This document shows, piece by piece, positions 43,176 to 53,175 of a stretch of DNA of 64,000 nucleotides. The stretch lies in the NCBI GenBank assembly GCA_044360075.1, contig JBIKLA010000005.1:62001-126000 (forward strand). Reading direction: 5' to 3'. A model generated the notes under the pieces. The model searched no databases. It saw only the letters and a list, made by a program, of their open reading frames with translations, and was not told the DNA's origin. Positions within the stretch are counted from its first letter, which is position 1; every line of letters starts with the position of its first letter. A program made the position numbers and the translations under genes. This DNA is from OMII01 sp947467385 (lineage in GTDB: Bacteria; Bdellovibrionota_C; UBA2361; OMII01).

Positions 43176-46100
43176 CTAAGGAGCTGGTGGCTGGACGGCC
43201 CCTTGCGGTGGTTTCGCAGGTACGGTTGTGCCAAGAATTCGTTCAACGTGTAGCAGGTCCACGGGCTTCGTTAAGTGCTCTGAAAAGCCCGCCTCCTGTG
43301 CTCGCGCCTTGTCCTCGGCGGCACCCCAGCCGGTAAGCGCAATGAGGGTCACCTCGTCACCATGCGGGAGCTTTCGTATCGCTTTGGCCGCCTCATAGCC
43401 CGACATTCCGGGCAGCCCGATGTCGAGAAAGATGACGCGCGGAAGCGGGGCTTTGAGGCTCTCAAGAGCCTCCTCTGCCGAGTGGGCGACGTCGACCGTA
43501 TGTCCCATCATCGACATGAAGAGCGCGAGGCTCTCAGCTCCGTCCTCGTTGTCATCGACGACGAGGACCCGCTGTGAGATAAAAGGCGCGGGCTCGGCGG
43601 GCGCTGGCGGCGCGGAAGGGATAACGACCGTCTCCGCGGCATAAACGGGGAGGTGGACGATGAAGGTGCTGCCTTTGTCCTCACCGTCGCTTGATGCGCG
43701 AACATCGCCTCCGTGCAGCTCCGCGATCTTTCTCACAAGAGCGAGCCCGATCCCGAGGCCGCCCTGAGAGCGCTCAAGCGTCTTGTTCACTTGCCCAAAC
43801 ATGTTAAAGACTGACTCCAACATGTCAGGGGGTATGCCTAATCCGTTATCCTTAATCGTAATCTGGGCCGTGCCGTTTTGTCGGGACACAATGAGTGAGA
43901 TGGTGCCGCCATCCGGGGTGTACTTGGCGGCGTTGCTCAGGAGGTTGGTTATCACCTGGCAGAGGCGGACGGTATCACCCCGCAGCTTGATAGGCTGCTC
44001 AGGCATATGAACATGGAGGGTGTGATTAGCTGCGTTTATGATTGGGCGTGAAGCCTCCACTGCTGACTCGACGATCTCCTGGAGAACGAGGTCGCCGTGT
44101 TTTAGCCGCAGACGCCCCTGCGTTATGCGCGCCACGTCAAAGAGGTCGTCGATGAGGCGAACCATGTGCTCAACCTGGCGCTGCATGATCTCTCGTGTCC
44201 GAGGCGCCTCGGGACCGAAGGGGTTTTTCTTGAGCAGCGACAATCCGGTGCGGATCGGGGCAAGGGGGTTCCGCAGCTCGTGGGCGAGCGTTGCAAGGAA
44301 CTCATCCTTGCGCTGCGCCGCAAGGCGCAGCGTCTCCCGAGCCTCGCGCTGTTCAGAGATGTCGGTCTGGATGCCTAAAGCCCGCAGCGGCCTGCCGCTG
44401 GGGTCTCGCTCAACTACTCGGCCGCGCCCCAGGGTCCAGAGCCACGATCCGTCTTTCTTTTTAAGGCGGTACTCCGCCTCGTATGCTGGCTTCTTGCCAT
44501 CCAGTTGAGCTTTAAGCTCCTTAAGGACACCGGGCATGTCATCGGGATGGACGAGCGACTCCCATGAGTGGATGGTGGGCGCAACTTCTTTGGGGTCATA
44601 GCCAAGCATGGAGAACCACAAGCCACCATATTCGACGGATTCAGTCGAGATCTTCCAGTCCCAAAAGCCAAGCTGGCCGGCCTCAAGGACGAGCTCGAGG
44701 CGGCGGCGGTCCTCCTCGACCTGCCGCAGGAGATTCAGCCTGTCGGTTGTGTCGAAAGCGGCGCCGATCAGGCGAGTTGGTGCCCCGTCCGAATCATAGT
44801 AAATTGCGCCAGAGGATTCGATCGAGTGTACACGCTCGTCTGGAGATCGGAATCGGTACAAGCCATAGAAAGCTGGGTCATGCCTCTTAAAGCGCTCCTG
44901 GAGGTCAGCCTCAATTATCTTCACGTCCTCGGCGAAGGCAAGGGCCGCCCAATCGCTGTAAGAAAAGCCAGGCTGTCCGCTTTGCACGCTGTGAAGGGCG
45001 TACATCTGCTCGGACCAGATCAGGTTGTTGGTCTTGATGTCCCAGTCCCATAGTCCCACCTTGCCGGCCCGCTCGGCCAGCCGAATGCGGGTAGTCTCCT
45101 CCTCAAGCTTAGAGACTAAGAAGGTGCGCTCTAGCAGCATCGCTATTGAATGCAGAACCACCTCCCGCAGCTCTGCCGTACAGCTCTCATCCTCGTGCTG
45201 CTGGCAGGGATAAAAACAAACGACGAATCCCCAGCGATTGCCGGGCGATAAGCGTATCGCCCGAATGCGCGAAGCGCAGAGGCTCCGGGCGGAGCACGCG
45301 GCCGAGGTCTCCGCATCAAAGAAGGCAGCGAGATCTGAGAGCGTCACGTCATCCTTGTCAGCGCCTGCCGTGATAAGGGCGCGCCGATTGTGCTCAGATG
45401 CAAGGTGCTCGAAGAGCACCTGAGTGTCATCCGCTCCCGGTGAGGGATACTGATGCACTGTATTGCGGCGGGTGCCCTCCTCAATGATGCAGCAGATATC
45501 CCCCGGAAGGAGCTCGCGAGCCACCTCCGAGAGTGCTTGCGCGATGGTATCGACTCCGGCGCCCGCTCTGGCAAGGTCGACGATCCGTCGCTGGAAGGCG
45601 AGCTTGCTTCGCAGTTTCTGCTCGCTGTTGCGCGCCTCGGTGAGCTCACTCACGTCGCGCAACGCATACGAGAGGCGACTTGCTACAATAAGGTCGCGCT
45701 GTATCGGCACCACCTCTCCCACGAACCAGCGGCGCTGTCCCTCGTGTATTACGGAGCCCTTGAAATAAATGGGCTTGCGCTCGGCGAGGCTCTCGCGGCA
45801 CCTCTCAAGCAGCAAGGCATCAAGGTTCTTGCCAACAGGAAGCTCGGAAGATCGCTTGCCGACACTCTCGCCAGGGGGGACTCCATAGAACCGGCAGGCG
45901 CTGTCGCTGTCGTAGATGTGGCGAAGCTCACCATCTTCAGGGCTCACGATACCCATAAGCATGGTTGACTGCGACATGAATGACGCGGTGAGCTGCTTGC
46001 GGGCATGCGCGGCTACAAGCGCCACGGGCAGCGGGGACCGGTGGTGCTTCCAGTTGAGCCAGACGGATCTTATGATTGCGCCAACAACAAGTAATTCGAC

Positions 46101-46274
46101 GATTCCCAGGACCGTGACCGCCTGGAGCTGCCCTTCAAAGGGCTTCTTGATTACAAACGCCAACGCTGTGCCAATCCCGGCCGCAACGACGAGTCCGAAC
46201 AGGGCGCGCTGCTTATGGCTGGGGGAGCCGGGATTTCGGTAGTCTAGGTCTGAGCTTGACGGCGACCATTTCAT
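43176..46274 (-). CDS. Hybrid sensor histidine kinase with PAS/GAF input and receiver
   Basis: A 1032-residue membrane-attached kinase. Two spans lie near 23-44 and 50-73. Input domains follow: a PAS (about 95-215), a GAF-like region (about 240-385) and two more PAS domains (about 400-515 and 520-645, the latter with EAEYRLKKKDGSWLWTLGRGRVVERD, a PAC signature). The HisKA helix has KDEFLATLAHELRNPLAP with the phospho-accepting His. The ATPase domain has NLLSNAAKYTPDGG (N box), IKDNGLGIPP (G1) and GLGIGLALVRKIAELHGG (G2). A C-terminal receiver (about 905-1025) has VVDDNED, the phospho-Asp in IFLDIGLPGMSG and a K in LTKPVD. No output domain or partner is adjacent, so the signal goes elsewhere. 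It converges with the helicase gene, 22 bases apart. Confidence 0.92.
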   Translation of the reverse strand: MKWSPSSSDLDYRNPGSPSHKQRALFGLVVAAGIGTALAFVIKKPFEGQLQAVTVLGIVELLVVGAIIRSVWLNWKHHRSPLPVALVAAHARKQLTASFMSQSTMLMGIVSPEDGELRHIYDSDSACRFYGVPPGESVGKRSSELPVGKNLDALLLERCRESLAERKPIYFKGSVIHEGQRRWFVGEVVPIQRDLIVASRLSYALRDVSELTEARNSEQKLRSKLAFQRRIVDLARAGAGVDTIAQALSEVARELLPGDICCIIEEGTRRNTVHQYPSPGADDTQVLFEHLASEHNRRALITAGADKDDVTLSDLAAFFDAETSAACSARSLCASRIRAIRLSPGNRWGFVVCFYPCQQHEDESCTAELREVVLHSIAMLLERTFLVSKLEEETTRIRLAERAGKVGLWDWDIKTNNLIWSEQMYALHSVQSGQPGFSYSDWAALAFAEDVKIIEADLQERFKRHDPAFYGLYRFRSPDERVHSIESSGAIYYDSDGAPTRLIGAAFDTTDRLNLLRQVEEDRRRLELVLEAGQLGFWDWKISTESVEYGGLWFSMLGYDPKEVAPTIHSWESLVHPDDMPGVLKELKAQLDGKKPAYEAEYRLKKKDGSWLWTLGRGRVVERDPSGRPLRALGIQTDISEQREARETLRLAAQRKDEFLATLAHELRNPLAPIRTGLSLLKKNPFGPEAPRTREIMQRQVEHMVRLIDDLFDVARITQGRLRLKHGDLVLQEIVESAVEASRPIINAANHTLHVHMPEQPIKLRGDTVRLCQVITNLLSNAAKYTPDGGTISLIVSRQNGTAQITIKDNGLGIPPDMLESVFNMFGQVNKTLERSQGGLGIGLALVRKIAELHGGDVRASSDGEDKGSTFIVHLPVYAAETVVIPSAPPAPAEPAPFISQRVLVVDDNEDGAESLALFMSMMGHTVDVAHSAEEALESLKAPLPRVIFLDIGLPGMSGYEAAKAIRKLPHGDEVTLIALTGWGAAEDKARAQEAGFSEHLTKPVDLLHVERILGTTVPAKPPQGAVQPPAP

Positions 46275-46388
46275 GAGAGCGCATACCCTACCGCAAGCAT
46301 AGCCGATCCGGCATGACAGTCGTCATGTCGAATCCAAAATGTGCTTGGGTATCGAGGCACTAAAAAGCCTGCGATGAGCTATGCCGAG

Positions 46389-48416
46389 CTAAAACTGGAG
46401 TGTGCCCCGCGTAGACTCGTCGAAGTAGGCCTCAGCCTGCTTGCGGTACACGCGGGCGTATTCGCCGTTGCTTGCGAGGAGCGCCTCGTGGCTTCCGAAC
46501 TCCTTGATGGTGCCGCCCCCGAGAACGATGATGAGGTCACAGTTGCGGAGCTGGTCGAGCTTGTGGGTCACCAGCGCGAAGGTCCTCTTGCCGGGGAAGT
46601 CAAAGAGAGCCTTGTTGATCTCAATCTGCATGTCGGGATCGAGCTTGGCGGTGTGCTCATCGAGGGAGCAAAACTTGGCGCCAGTTGCGATCGTGCGCGC
46701 GATGCAGATCAGCTGCTGCTGGCCGCCCGAAAAGCTTTTGCCGTGTTCAAACTGCGAGCCGTTGATAGTCTTTAGCCCAAGGGGCTTGTCGTGAAAGAGT
46801 ACCTGGCGGATGCCGAGCGTGTCGACAACCTCTTCCGCAGCCATGCCGCCGACCTCGGGCCGCACGCCGAGCTCGATGATGTCCTCAACTGAGAGGCCCG
46901 GGAATGCCTCGTAGTCCTGAGTGAGGTGGGCCCCGAACACGCGGTTGTGCCGAAGGTCGTGGCAGCCGATAACCACCTTGCCAGAGGAGGGCTCAAGGCG
47001 GCCTGAGAGAAGCTTAATCAGGGTCGACTTGCCTGTGCCGTTGGGCCCGATGATGCCCACCTTGGAGCCACCAGGGATGACGATCTGTCCCGGAATGTTG
47101 AGGGTGTCCCTCCGCGCGCCTGGGTAGCGCAGCCGAACATCCTCAAGCACGATATCGGGCGCCTGATCGAGCAGCTGAAACGTCTTGCCGTCGTTTAGCT
47201 TCTCGGACATCTCAAGAAGCTGGTAACGCAGCGAGGCGAACTCAAGCTTTGTGACCTGCCTGCTGAACAGGTCCGAGAGGGCGTTGATATCGCCCTTGAC
47301 CGAGTAGAGCGAGTAGACGAGCCACAAGCAGGTTGCAGGAGAGATGTCGCCCACCATCGCACTCATGACGACCCCGGCATACGACACCGATACGAGCGCC
47401 TCACAGCCAAAGTCAGAGACGAGATCATCGGCGAGATTCTTGATGGTCGCGGCTCGCCGAATGGCGTAGCTGTTGCGGCTCCAATCCATCACCTTTTCGA
47501 CCATGCGCTTTGAGGCAGCGAGGAGGCTTAGGTCGGTGAGTCCGCTGTTGTTGAGCAGCGAGGTTCTGCCGTAATTGACCCGCTGGTCGAACGCGGATGC
47601 CGAATCCTCCGCCTCAATCGAGCGCCCAGAGCACCGCACGGCGCAGCCGTAGGCGAGCCAGCCGCCAAGAAATACCGGGAGGGTCCATAGCCCGTACCCG
47701 CTTAAGATGATCGCACCGGTAGTGATGCCGAGCTCAATCATCTGCTTGCTACCAGAGAAGCTGCCCTCAACGAGCGAGCGAATCGAGTACTCGTTGCGGC
47801 GGATCTTGGTAAGGATCTTTTGCACATCCCGTCGCTCGACGACCTCGGGCGGGAGGTTTGTAGTTGCCTCGAAGATGGACTCGGAGAGATATGGCTCAAT
47901 CTTCTCGGTGTGACGCTCCGAGGCGACATCCTCCTTGTACTGAAGGTACCGGTATGCCACTGCCGTAAGGATGCTCGCACCGAGCCACCAGAAGACCCCG
48001 TTGGCTCCAGCCGGATCCGTCGCTACCTCACCGGCAAGCCCCAGCGTCTTCGAGGTGGCAAACGAGCTTGCCACGAGAGCAACGGCGCCAACGGTCGTGT
48101 AGGCGAGTCGCCTGGACCATGTGTCCTTCGTCTGGTTCCACGCCTCAGAGATGCTTCGCAGATAGTCCTTAAAGAGAGATCGCTCTCCCGTTGACGCGAT
48201 CAGCTCTGACACCGCAAGCTCGGGTCGGGTCTCGCGTGCGGGGTGCTGCTCTAGGTCATTGGCGGCAGTGAGGAGCTGCTTTGGGTGCTCAAGGTCCGCG
48301 ATCGGGGCTTGGGGAGCTTGGCCTTCAGGCGAAGCAATGGGCGCGGGAACGGGCGTGTCGCCCTTTGGCTCGTTCGGTTTGTTGTCCGGCGCCTGAGAGC
48401 GCTCGATAAAGCCCAT
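46389..48416 (-). CDS. ABC exporter half-transporter (permease-ATPase fusion)
   Basis: A 675-residue protein. A disordered Pro/Glu-rich N-terminus (about 1-85) precedes a membrane domain (about 110-420) with five to six hydrophobic spans in the layout of type I exporters, then an ATPase domain (about 440-670). The ATPase has GIIGPNGTGKSTLIKLL (Walker A), HLTQDY (Q loop), SFSGGQQQLICIARTIA (signature), FCSLDEHTAKLD (Walker B with catalytic Glu) and LVTHKLDQL (H loop). It would work as a homodimer. The membrane part is not close to any exporter I can name. GTG 48470 would add 18 residues; ATG 48416 (MGFIERS) is preferred. The neighbouring upstream genes suggest it exports a methylated or glycosylated product. 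Confidence 0.82.
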   Translation of the reverse strand: MGFIERSQAPDNKPNEPKGDTPVPAPIASPEGQAPQAPIADLEHPKQLLTAANDLEQHPARETRPELAVSELIASTGERSLFKDYLRSISEAWNQTKDTWSRRLAYTTVGAVALVASSFATSKTLGLAGEVATDPAGANGVFWWLGASILTAVAYRYLQYKEDVASERHTEKIEPYLSESIFEATTNLPPEVVERRDVQKILTKIRRNEYSIRSLVEGSFSGSKQMIELGITTGAIILSGYGLWTLPVFLGGWLAYGCAVRCSGRSIEAEDSASAFDQRVNYGRTSLLNNSGLTDLSLLAASKRMVEKVMDWSRNSYAIRRAATIKNLADDLVSDFGCEALVSVSYAGVVMSAMVGDISPATCLWLVYSLYSVKGDINALSDLFSRQVTKLEFASLRYQLLEMSEKLNDGKTFQLLDQAPDIVLEDVRLRYPGARRDTLNIPGQIVIPGGSKVGIIGPNGTGKSTLIKLLSGRLEPSSGKVVIGCHDLRHNRVFGAHLTQDYEAFPGLSVEDIIELGVRPEVGGMAAEEVVDTLGIRQVLFHDKPLGLKTINGSQFEHGKSFSGGQQQLICIARTIATGAKFCSLDEHTAKLDPDMQIEINKALFDFPGKRTFALVTHKLDQLRNCDLIIVLGGGTIKEFGSHEALLASNGEYARVYRKQAEAYFDESTRGTLQF

Positions 48417-48501
48417 GCGAATTTCCCAACCCTGCAACAAAAAACGTTGCTGGATCGCTCGTGTTAACACACGAACCCCCTAAACGCGAGGGCCGGGAGA
48501 G

Positions 48502-50184
48502 CTAGCGCTTGCGCCAGGCCCGGACGGTGGAGAAAACGTCGGGAATGATCGGCAACCACGATTGGGTTTGGGTTGGATCTGTCGGTTTTAGAAGTGGAAG
48601 CTCGATCGGATCTGCTTCTGCGGAGGCGAAGAACTCATCGCACGCCTGGCGAATGCCCGGCTCCTTGTTGCCGTGGTGAAAGAGAATGTAGTCCCGGTTC
48701 TCGCCCGTAAGAGGAGGGAGGTAATCGTGCACGATGAGGAGGCCACCTGCGGCGAGGAGCGGATAGTAGAGCTCAAGGTCGCGTTTAACTCCCTCGTACG
48801 AGTGGTCGCCGTCGATAAAAATTGCATCGGCGATGCGGCCCTCACGCCGGTACTCCTCGGCGATCAACGGAGCGGCAACATCCGAGAACATCTTGAGGTG
48901 ACGCACCTCCGGTCCGAGCTCCCGCAGCACCTGATAGAACTGGGCCTGGCCAGACGGCTCGACGGCGCAGAGCCGCATCGGGAGTCCGTGGCTCTTGAGC
49001 GAGATGTAGCTTTGCAAAAGCGAGGCCCCCGCGTACGAGCCGACCTCAACAAACGAGATCTCCCGGCGCTGCTTCGATGGCGTGAGCTCGGAGGCGAGGA
49101 GCCAGTAAAGCTGGAACCTCTCATTCTCGGACATCTGGCTCTCGACGCCGAATTGGGAGATGTCACAAAGCCTAAAGCCACTGACACTCTCCGGAGGAAG
49201 ATTAGGATTAAGCGGAAACTGATCTGGCTTTTCCAGCCAGACTCCCGTTTCATCAATCTGGCGCAGGACTGGGCGCACGCCTCGTACCGCAAAGAAGTCA
49301 TCACATGCCTTTCGGCAGCCTGCCCAGTAGCCGTAATCGTCAACCTGTATGACTGCGCGATCAGCCAGCTGGCCATAAAGATTGTCAAGGATGCTCTTGG
49401 TTGACGAATGCCAATCAGCATCCATGTGCAGCAGCGCTATGCTTCCCACCCAATTGCGCGTGGCTGGCAGCGTTGAATCAAAAAAACCCTCGACCGGGCG
49501 GATAAGGTCTGAGATGCCGAGCTTGCGGCTCACCTCCTCTAGGCTGCGCAGGGGTGCCGCGCACGTGCCTGTTCCCCATCCGGTATCATCGGCAGCTATT
49601 CCGTCGTGGTGATCTTCAGCACTCGGGGTAGGCATGCCACAGAATGAGTCGAAGCTCCACAGCAGCCGCGGGCTTCGGCTGTACCTGCGAATAACGTAAG
49701 CCAACAGGGCTGAGGATCCGCCACCTGCAACCCCACATTCCACGAAGTTGCCCTGAATGTTTTCCAGGCAGAGTCGGCGGGCCTGATTAAACAGGTTGTG
49801 GAGTCGCTCGGTGCTCAGCATGGTGTAGGGCCGGATGATCTCGAGAACCTGTATGAAGTCCGGGTCGTTGATCGTGCTTGGGCGGCTGGAAGGAATGACC
49901 TCGACCTCAAGATAGTCAAGCAGCCGTTTCGCCTCCTGGTTGTTCGGAAATAGGCACAGCTCCTCGCGCAGCGACTGGACTGCATCCTGGAAGCGGCCCA
50001 TGTTCACCAGGCACGCTCCGCGGATCAGATCGAGATTGATAGTGGGGACGCGGAAGCTCTTGGCCTTCGCTGCCGCATCGAATGCCTGCTGCACTGCGCC
50101 AGACTGCAAAAGCTTGCTGGCCTCTGCCAACAGCCCTTGAACGACCGCGGTATCGTGAGGGGGGTGAGAGGGGTGGTTGCTCAT
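48502..50184 (-). CDS. TPR protein with TylF-type and second methyltransferase domains
   Basis: A 560-residue three-part fusion. Residues about 10-95 are TPR-like helices (GAVQQAFDAAAKAKSF, GRFQDAVQSLREELCLFPNNQEAKRLL). Residues about 110-330 match macrocin O-methyltransferase TylF (PF05711): STERLHNLFNQARRL, NFVECGVAGGGSSALLAY, SFDSFCGMPTP, LLHMDADWHSSTKSILDNLY and IQVDDYGYWAGCRKA. Residues about 350-540 form a second class I methyltransferase of the TylF/Methyltransf_24 kind (SFVEVGSYAGASLLQSY, DAIFIDGDHSYEGVKRDLELYYPLLAAGGLLIVHDY). Both act on sugar or polyketide hydroxyls in known relatives. ATG 50184 has GGAAGA upstream. It lies between a GT4-TPR gene and an ABC exporter on the same strand. 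Confidence 0.85.
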   Translation of the reverse strand: MSNHPSHPPHDTAVVQGLLAEASKLLQSGAVQQAFDAAAKAKSFRVPTINLDLIRGACLVNMGRFQDAVQSLREELCLFPNNQEAKRLLDYLEVEVIPSSRPSTINDPDFIQVLEIIRPYTMLSTERLHNLFNQARRLCLENIQGNFVECGVAGGGSSALLAYVIRRYSRSPRLLWSFDSFCGMPTPSAEDHHDGIAADDTGWGTGTCAAPLRSLEEVSRKLGISDLIRPVEGFFDSTLPATRNWVGSIALLHMDADWHSSTKSILDNLYGQLADRAVIQVDDYGYWAGCRKACDDFFAVRGVRPVLRQIDETGVWLEKPDQFPLNPNLPPESVSGFRLCDISQFGVESQMSENERFQLYWLLASELTPSKQRREISFVEVGSYAGASLLQSYISLKSHGLPMRLCAVEPSGQAQFYQVLRELGPEVRHLKMFSDVAAPLIAEEYRREGRIADAIFIDGDHSYEGVKRDLELYYPLLAAGGLLIVHDYLPPLTGENRDYILFHHGNKEPGIRQACDEFFASAEADPIELPLLKPTDPTQTQSWLPIIPDVFSTVRAWRKR

Positions 50185-50327
50185 GGCTGTCTTCCGTCGA
50201 GATGATTGTCCGGCACTGCTCAGGTTAAGAGTCAGCCATGCACCGCCGGGATTCCGGATTCTTCCTGCAGGAATCAGCACAAGGGGCTGATTACGTGGCG
50301 TTTGTTAGTGCTTCAAAGGGTGAGAGC

Positions 50328-51866
50328 CTAGGCAGCGTTACCCAGTTTATCCTGGAGCTCCTTGGCCTCCCGGAATTCGGGAGCAAGAGCCCGCACCTGT
50401 GCCAGGCTCTGTCGCGCCAGGTCGACCTGTCCCAGCCGCTGCGCGAGCACCGCGGCATACCACCAAGCCCGCCAGTGGGGGAATCTCAGCTTGAGCGCCT
50501 CGCTGAACTCTACGAGCGCGTCCACAAGCTGCCCATCCCCGAACTTTGCGAGTCCTGACCAGAAGCAAAGAAACGGATCGGATGTGTAGAAGCTTCGGTA
50601 GCTCCTGATGCCGCTGCGCTTCATGAGGGCACTGGCGTGCACTATCCGGTTGTCTGCATGAAAAAGCGCTTGGGCTCCTGAGGGCTCAAGGGTATCGAGG
50701 AAAAGATCTCGGGAGTTTCCAAGCGAGTCGAGAAAGCGCTGCGCTCCACTTGAGATGCTTGTTGCCGGGATGGAGCCGAGCTCTGTTGGGGGTGAATGGG
50801 GGCGCTTCTCTAGGCGCATTATGCAATCAAGAACTGGATTGAGCCTGCGTGCGGCGTGCTCCGCACCGAAGATCTGGCAGGCATACACTTGCGCATTGCG
50901 ACCAATGCGCTCCCGATCTTCAGGGCTCTTGTAAAGGTGCTCAAGCGCTTGGGCGTATTCGCGCTCAGAGTGCACGACGTATCCGGTAAAGTCGTTCATG
51001 ACGAGGTGCTTCACGCCGCCATACGGGAACACAACCGGCGGAATCCCACAAAACATGACCTCTTGCAAATTAAGCTCTGCAGCAGCGTAGTTGTCCTCGC
51101 ACAGGGGATAGCCGTACGCATCCAGAATCGAAAGTACCGCGCCGATGTCGTGTACCATGCCGCGCACATCGAAATCACCAACGCGGCCGATCTGTGCGGC
51201 CTGAGCCTTTAAGGTGGCCTGGTCCCCTCCGGGGCCGCACACGACAAATCGGGCGTCCGGGATTCGGACTGCTGCGGACATCTGGATAAAGTTCGGGTGC
51301 ATCTTTGAGAAGTCAACGGTGCCGATGTAGCCGATGTTGAACCCATCGTGGGGAACCCTTCGCACTCCCTCAAGGCGGGCGAAGTCAGTTGCGTCGTAGA
51401 CCATCGCCGTTTTCGCTGCGCGAACATCTGGAGCGAGGCTTGCAAAGGCTGGGCTCTCTAAGGTGTAGGGACTGCCGGCGATAGTGAAGTCGAGCATGTG
51501 CATAAGCGTCGGCGGAACGCTTTGCGGGTCGTGATGCCCCCCCACATGAATCCATGCTGCCAGTCGGCATGGCGGAAGGGCCGTGCGGACGAAGTTGTCC
51601 ATCTCAGGGCTGTTCCACCATTGGAGCAGTACGATGTCATGCTCAGCGATAAGCTTGAGGAGCGCGCTGTGGTTATCGGGATGCTCAATGATCATGCCGG
51701 AGGCGGTAGCGAGCACGTGCGCGGCTGCATCGTCCTTGTGAGGGGCAAGCGATACGATCGAGTGCTCGAACAGGCCACCGTTCGAGGAATACTTTGCCGT
51801 GCCAAATACGGTTCGCGCAGCCCCGCCGAGGGACAAGGACTCAATAATGTTGAGGACGCGAACCAT
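50328..51866 (-). CDS. GT4-like glycosyltransferase with C-terminal TPR region
   Basis: A 512-residue protein. The GT-B fold starts with LNIIESLSLGGAARTV (donor-loop GG), continues with FNIGYIGTVDFSKMHPNFI at the second Rossmann half and DARFVVCGPGGD, and ends the catalytic part with AAELNLQEVMFCGIPPVVFPYGGVKHLV, where the usual E-x7-E is modified. From about 375 the rest is helical, ending in a TPR-like pair (GLAKFGDGQLVDALVEFSEALKLRFPHWRAWWYAAVLAQRLGQVDLARQSLAQV). The TPR part may bind a protein acceptor. The same TPR style is found in the methyltransferase fusion downstream, 143 bases away, which supports joint function. Confidence 0.78.
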   Translation of the reverse strand: MVRVLNIIESLSLGGAARTVFGTAKYSSNGGLFEHSIVSLAPHKDDAAAHVLATASGMIIEHPDNHSALLKLIAEHDIVLLQWWNSPEMDNFVRTALPPCRLAAWIHVGGHHDPQSVPPTLMHMLDFTIAGSPYTLESPAFASLAPDVRAAKTAMVYDATDFARLEGVRRVPHDGFNIGYIGTVDFSKMHPNFIQMSAAVRIPDARFVVCGPGGDQATLKAQAAQIGRVGDFDVRGMVHDIGAVLSILDAYGYPLCEDNYAAAELNLQEVMFCGIPPVVFPYGGVKHLVMNDFTGYVVHSEREYAQALEHLYKSPEDRERIGRNAQVYACQIFGAEHAARRLNPVLDCIMRLEKRPHSPPTELGSIPATSISSGAQRFLDSLGNSRDLFLDTLEPSGAQALFHADNRIVHASALMKRSGIRSYRSFYTSDPFLCFWSGLAKFGDGQLVDALVEFSEALKLRFPHWRAWWYAAVLAQRLGQVDLARQSLAQVRALAPEFREAKELQDKLGNAA

Positions 51867-52035
51867 GCAGAATGCCCGTCAGCAGGGGTAGCCCCTTCGA
51901 TGTTAAGATGCAGTTTTCGGGGGCAGGTATTCGTGTAGTACATGCCCGAAGAAACCTCATGAAACAGCATGGTTAGCGGCACTAGCTGAGCCAAGTCATG
52001 CCCTGTAGGCGCGGCTCGGGCTAGGTTTGCCCGGC

Positions 52036-52731
52036 ATGCAACGGCGGTATCACGACAGAAAGGAGGCGGGCCAAGCCTTGGCGAAGGATCTCGGCAGGGC
52101 AGGAATCCTTGGCAACGCAGTTGTTGTCGCGCTGCCGCGGGGAGGTGTTCCTGTAGGGGTTGAGGTTGCACGCAGCCTGGCAGCGCCGCTCGATATCGTC
52201 ACGGTAAAAAAGATCGGGGCTCCAGCGCAGTCGGAGCTGGCCTGCGGCGCTGTGGCGGTGGACGGCAGCATCGTGTGGAACGACACGCTTCTTTATTCCC
52301 TTGGGATCACACAGGCAGAGCTATCGCGGGTGAAAGAGCGGGCGCTGCAGGAGGCGCGAAAACTCGATCATGCGCTTCGCTCGCCGAGTGCTCCTGCGCT
52401 CTCGGTCTATGCCAAGACAGCAATCGTCGTGGACGATGGGCTTGCGACGGGCGCAACGATGAGGGCGGCCCTTAAGGCTATCTTGCTGCAAAAGCCTCAG
52501 CGAATCATCGTCGCGGTGCCAGTGGGGCCTGACGAAACCTGCAAAGAGATTGAGGCGATGGGTTATACGGTCGTTTGCCCCCTGCGCGTCCCGGAAGGGG
52601 AGCTCTTGAGTGTGGGCAAGTGGTATGACGACTTCTCTCAAGTTGAGAGCGGCGATTGCCGGGACATGCTTGAAGAGAGCAGGGGACACACCGGGGGACC
52701 CAGGCCGCTAGAGCCGCATGCGGTTCATTGA
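52036..52731 (+). CDS. Phosphoribosyltransferase-domain protein
   Basis: A 231-residue protein of the type I PRTase fold: RYHDRKEAGQALAKDL at the start, VVVALPRGGVPVGVEVARSLAAPLDIVTVKKIGAP (typical of this stand-alone family) and IVVDDGLATGATMRAAL, the PRPP loop with DDGLATG. YAKTAIVVDD and CKEIEAMGYTVVC follow as in the family. Its substrate is not known; such proteins often stand beside dienelactone hydrolase or erythromycin esterase genes, none of which is here. ATG 52036 (MQRRYHD) is preferred to an in-frame TTG at 52027. No good Shine-Dalgarno is visible. Confidence 0.82.
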   Translation: MQRRYHDRKEAGQALAKDLGRAGILGNAVVVALPRGGVPVGVEVARSLAAPLDIVTVKKIGAPAQSELACGAVAVDGSIVWNDTLLYSLGITQAELSRVKERALQEARKLDHALRSPSAPALSVYAKTAIVVDDGLATGATMRAALKAILLQKPQRIIVAVPVGPDETCKEIEAMGYTVVCPLRVPEGELLSVGKWYDDFSQVESGDCRDMLEESRGHTGGPRPLEPHAVH

Positions 52732-52746
52732 TGCAATAGGCGCTTG

Positions 52747-52935
52747 CTAGTTGAGCTCGCTGTCTGGGGGCATGTAAGGCTTGCGAGCGATCTCTTCGCT
52801 CAGCTCCTTGCAGAGGTCATCAATCATGTTGAACGCGCGCGCGAGTGAATCCACGCCGTCGCACGTAATCTCAATCATCTCGAACGCGAGCTCTTCGTCT
52901 GACAACTCGGGAAGGTCCTTGTCGAACTTGGACAT
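52747..52935 (-). CDS. Small acidic hypothetical protein
   Basis: A 62-residue acidic protein, mostly helical by composition (LSDEELAFEMIEITCDGVDSLARAFNMIDDLCKELSEEI), with two cysteines and no signal or membrane segment. I do not recognise a family. It is a credible gene because AGGAGG lies nine bases before ATG 52935 and its composition differs from the chance frames around it. It converges with the phosphoribosyltransferase gene (16 bases apart). The 240 bases upstream (52936-53175) show no gene. Confidence 0.6.
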   Translation of the reverse strand: MSKFDKDLPELSDEELAFEMIEITCDGVDSLARAFNMIDDLCKELSEEIARKPYMPPDSELN

Positions 52936-53175
52936 TGAGAGCGCCTCCTGGGCTAGTCACGGGTTTCACGACTACGGCTGAACCACAGCCAACTGTCAGC
53001 ATTATTCGTTCCACCTATACAGGCGGCATTTTCGGGGAATTGCTTGAGGGCTAATCGCCCAAAAAGCGGCATTTCAGGGGGTTAAAAGCGGTAAAATGCG
53101 GGCTTCTAGGAGGAGTCTGCGACGGGTTTCTGACACCGGGGCAGAAAGACGGCAAGGGGCGCCCGCAGGCTGGAA

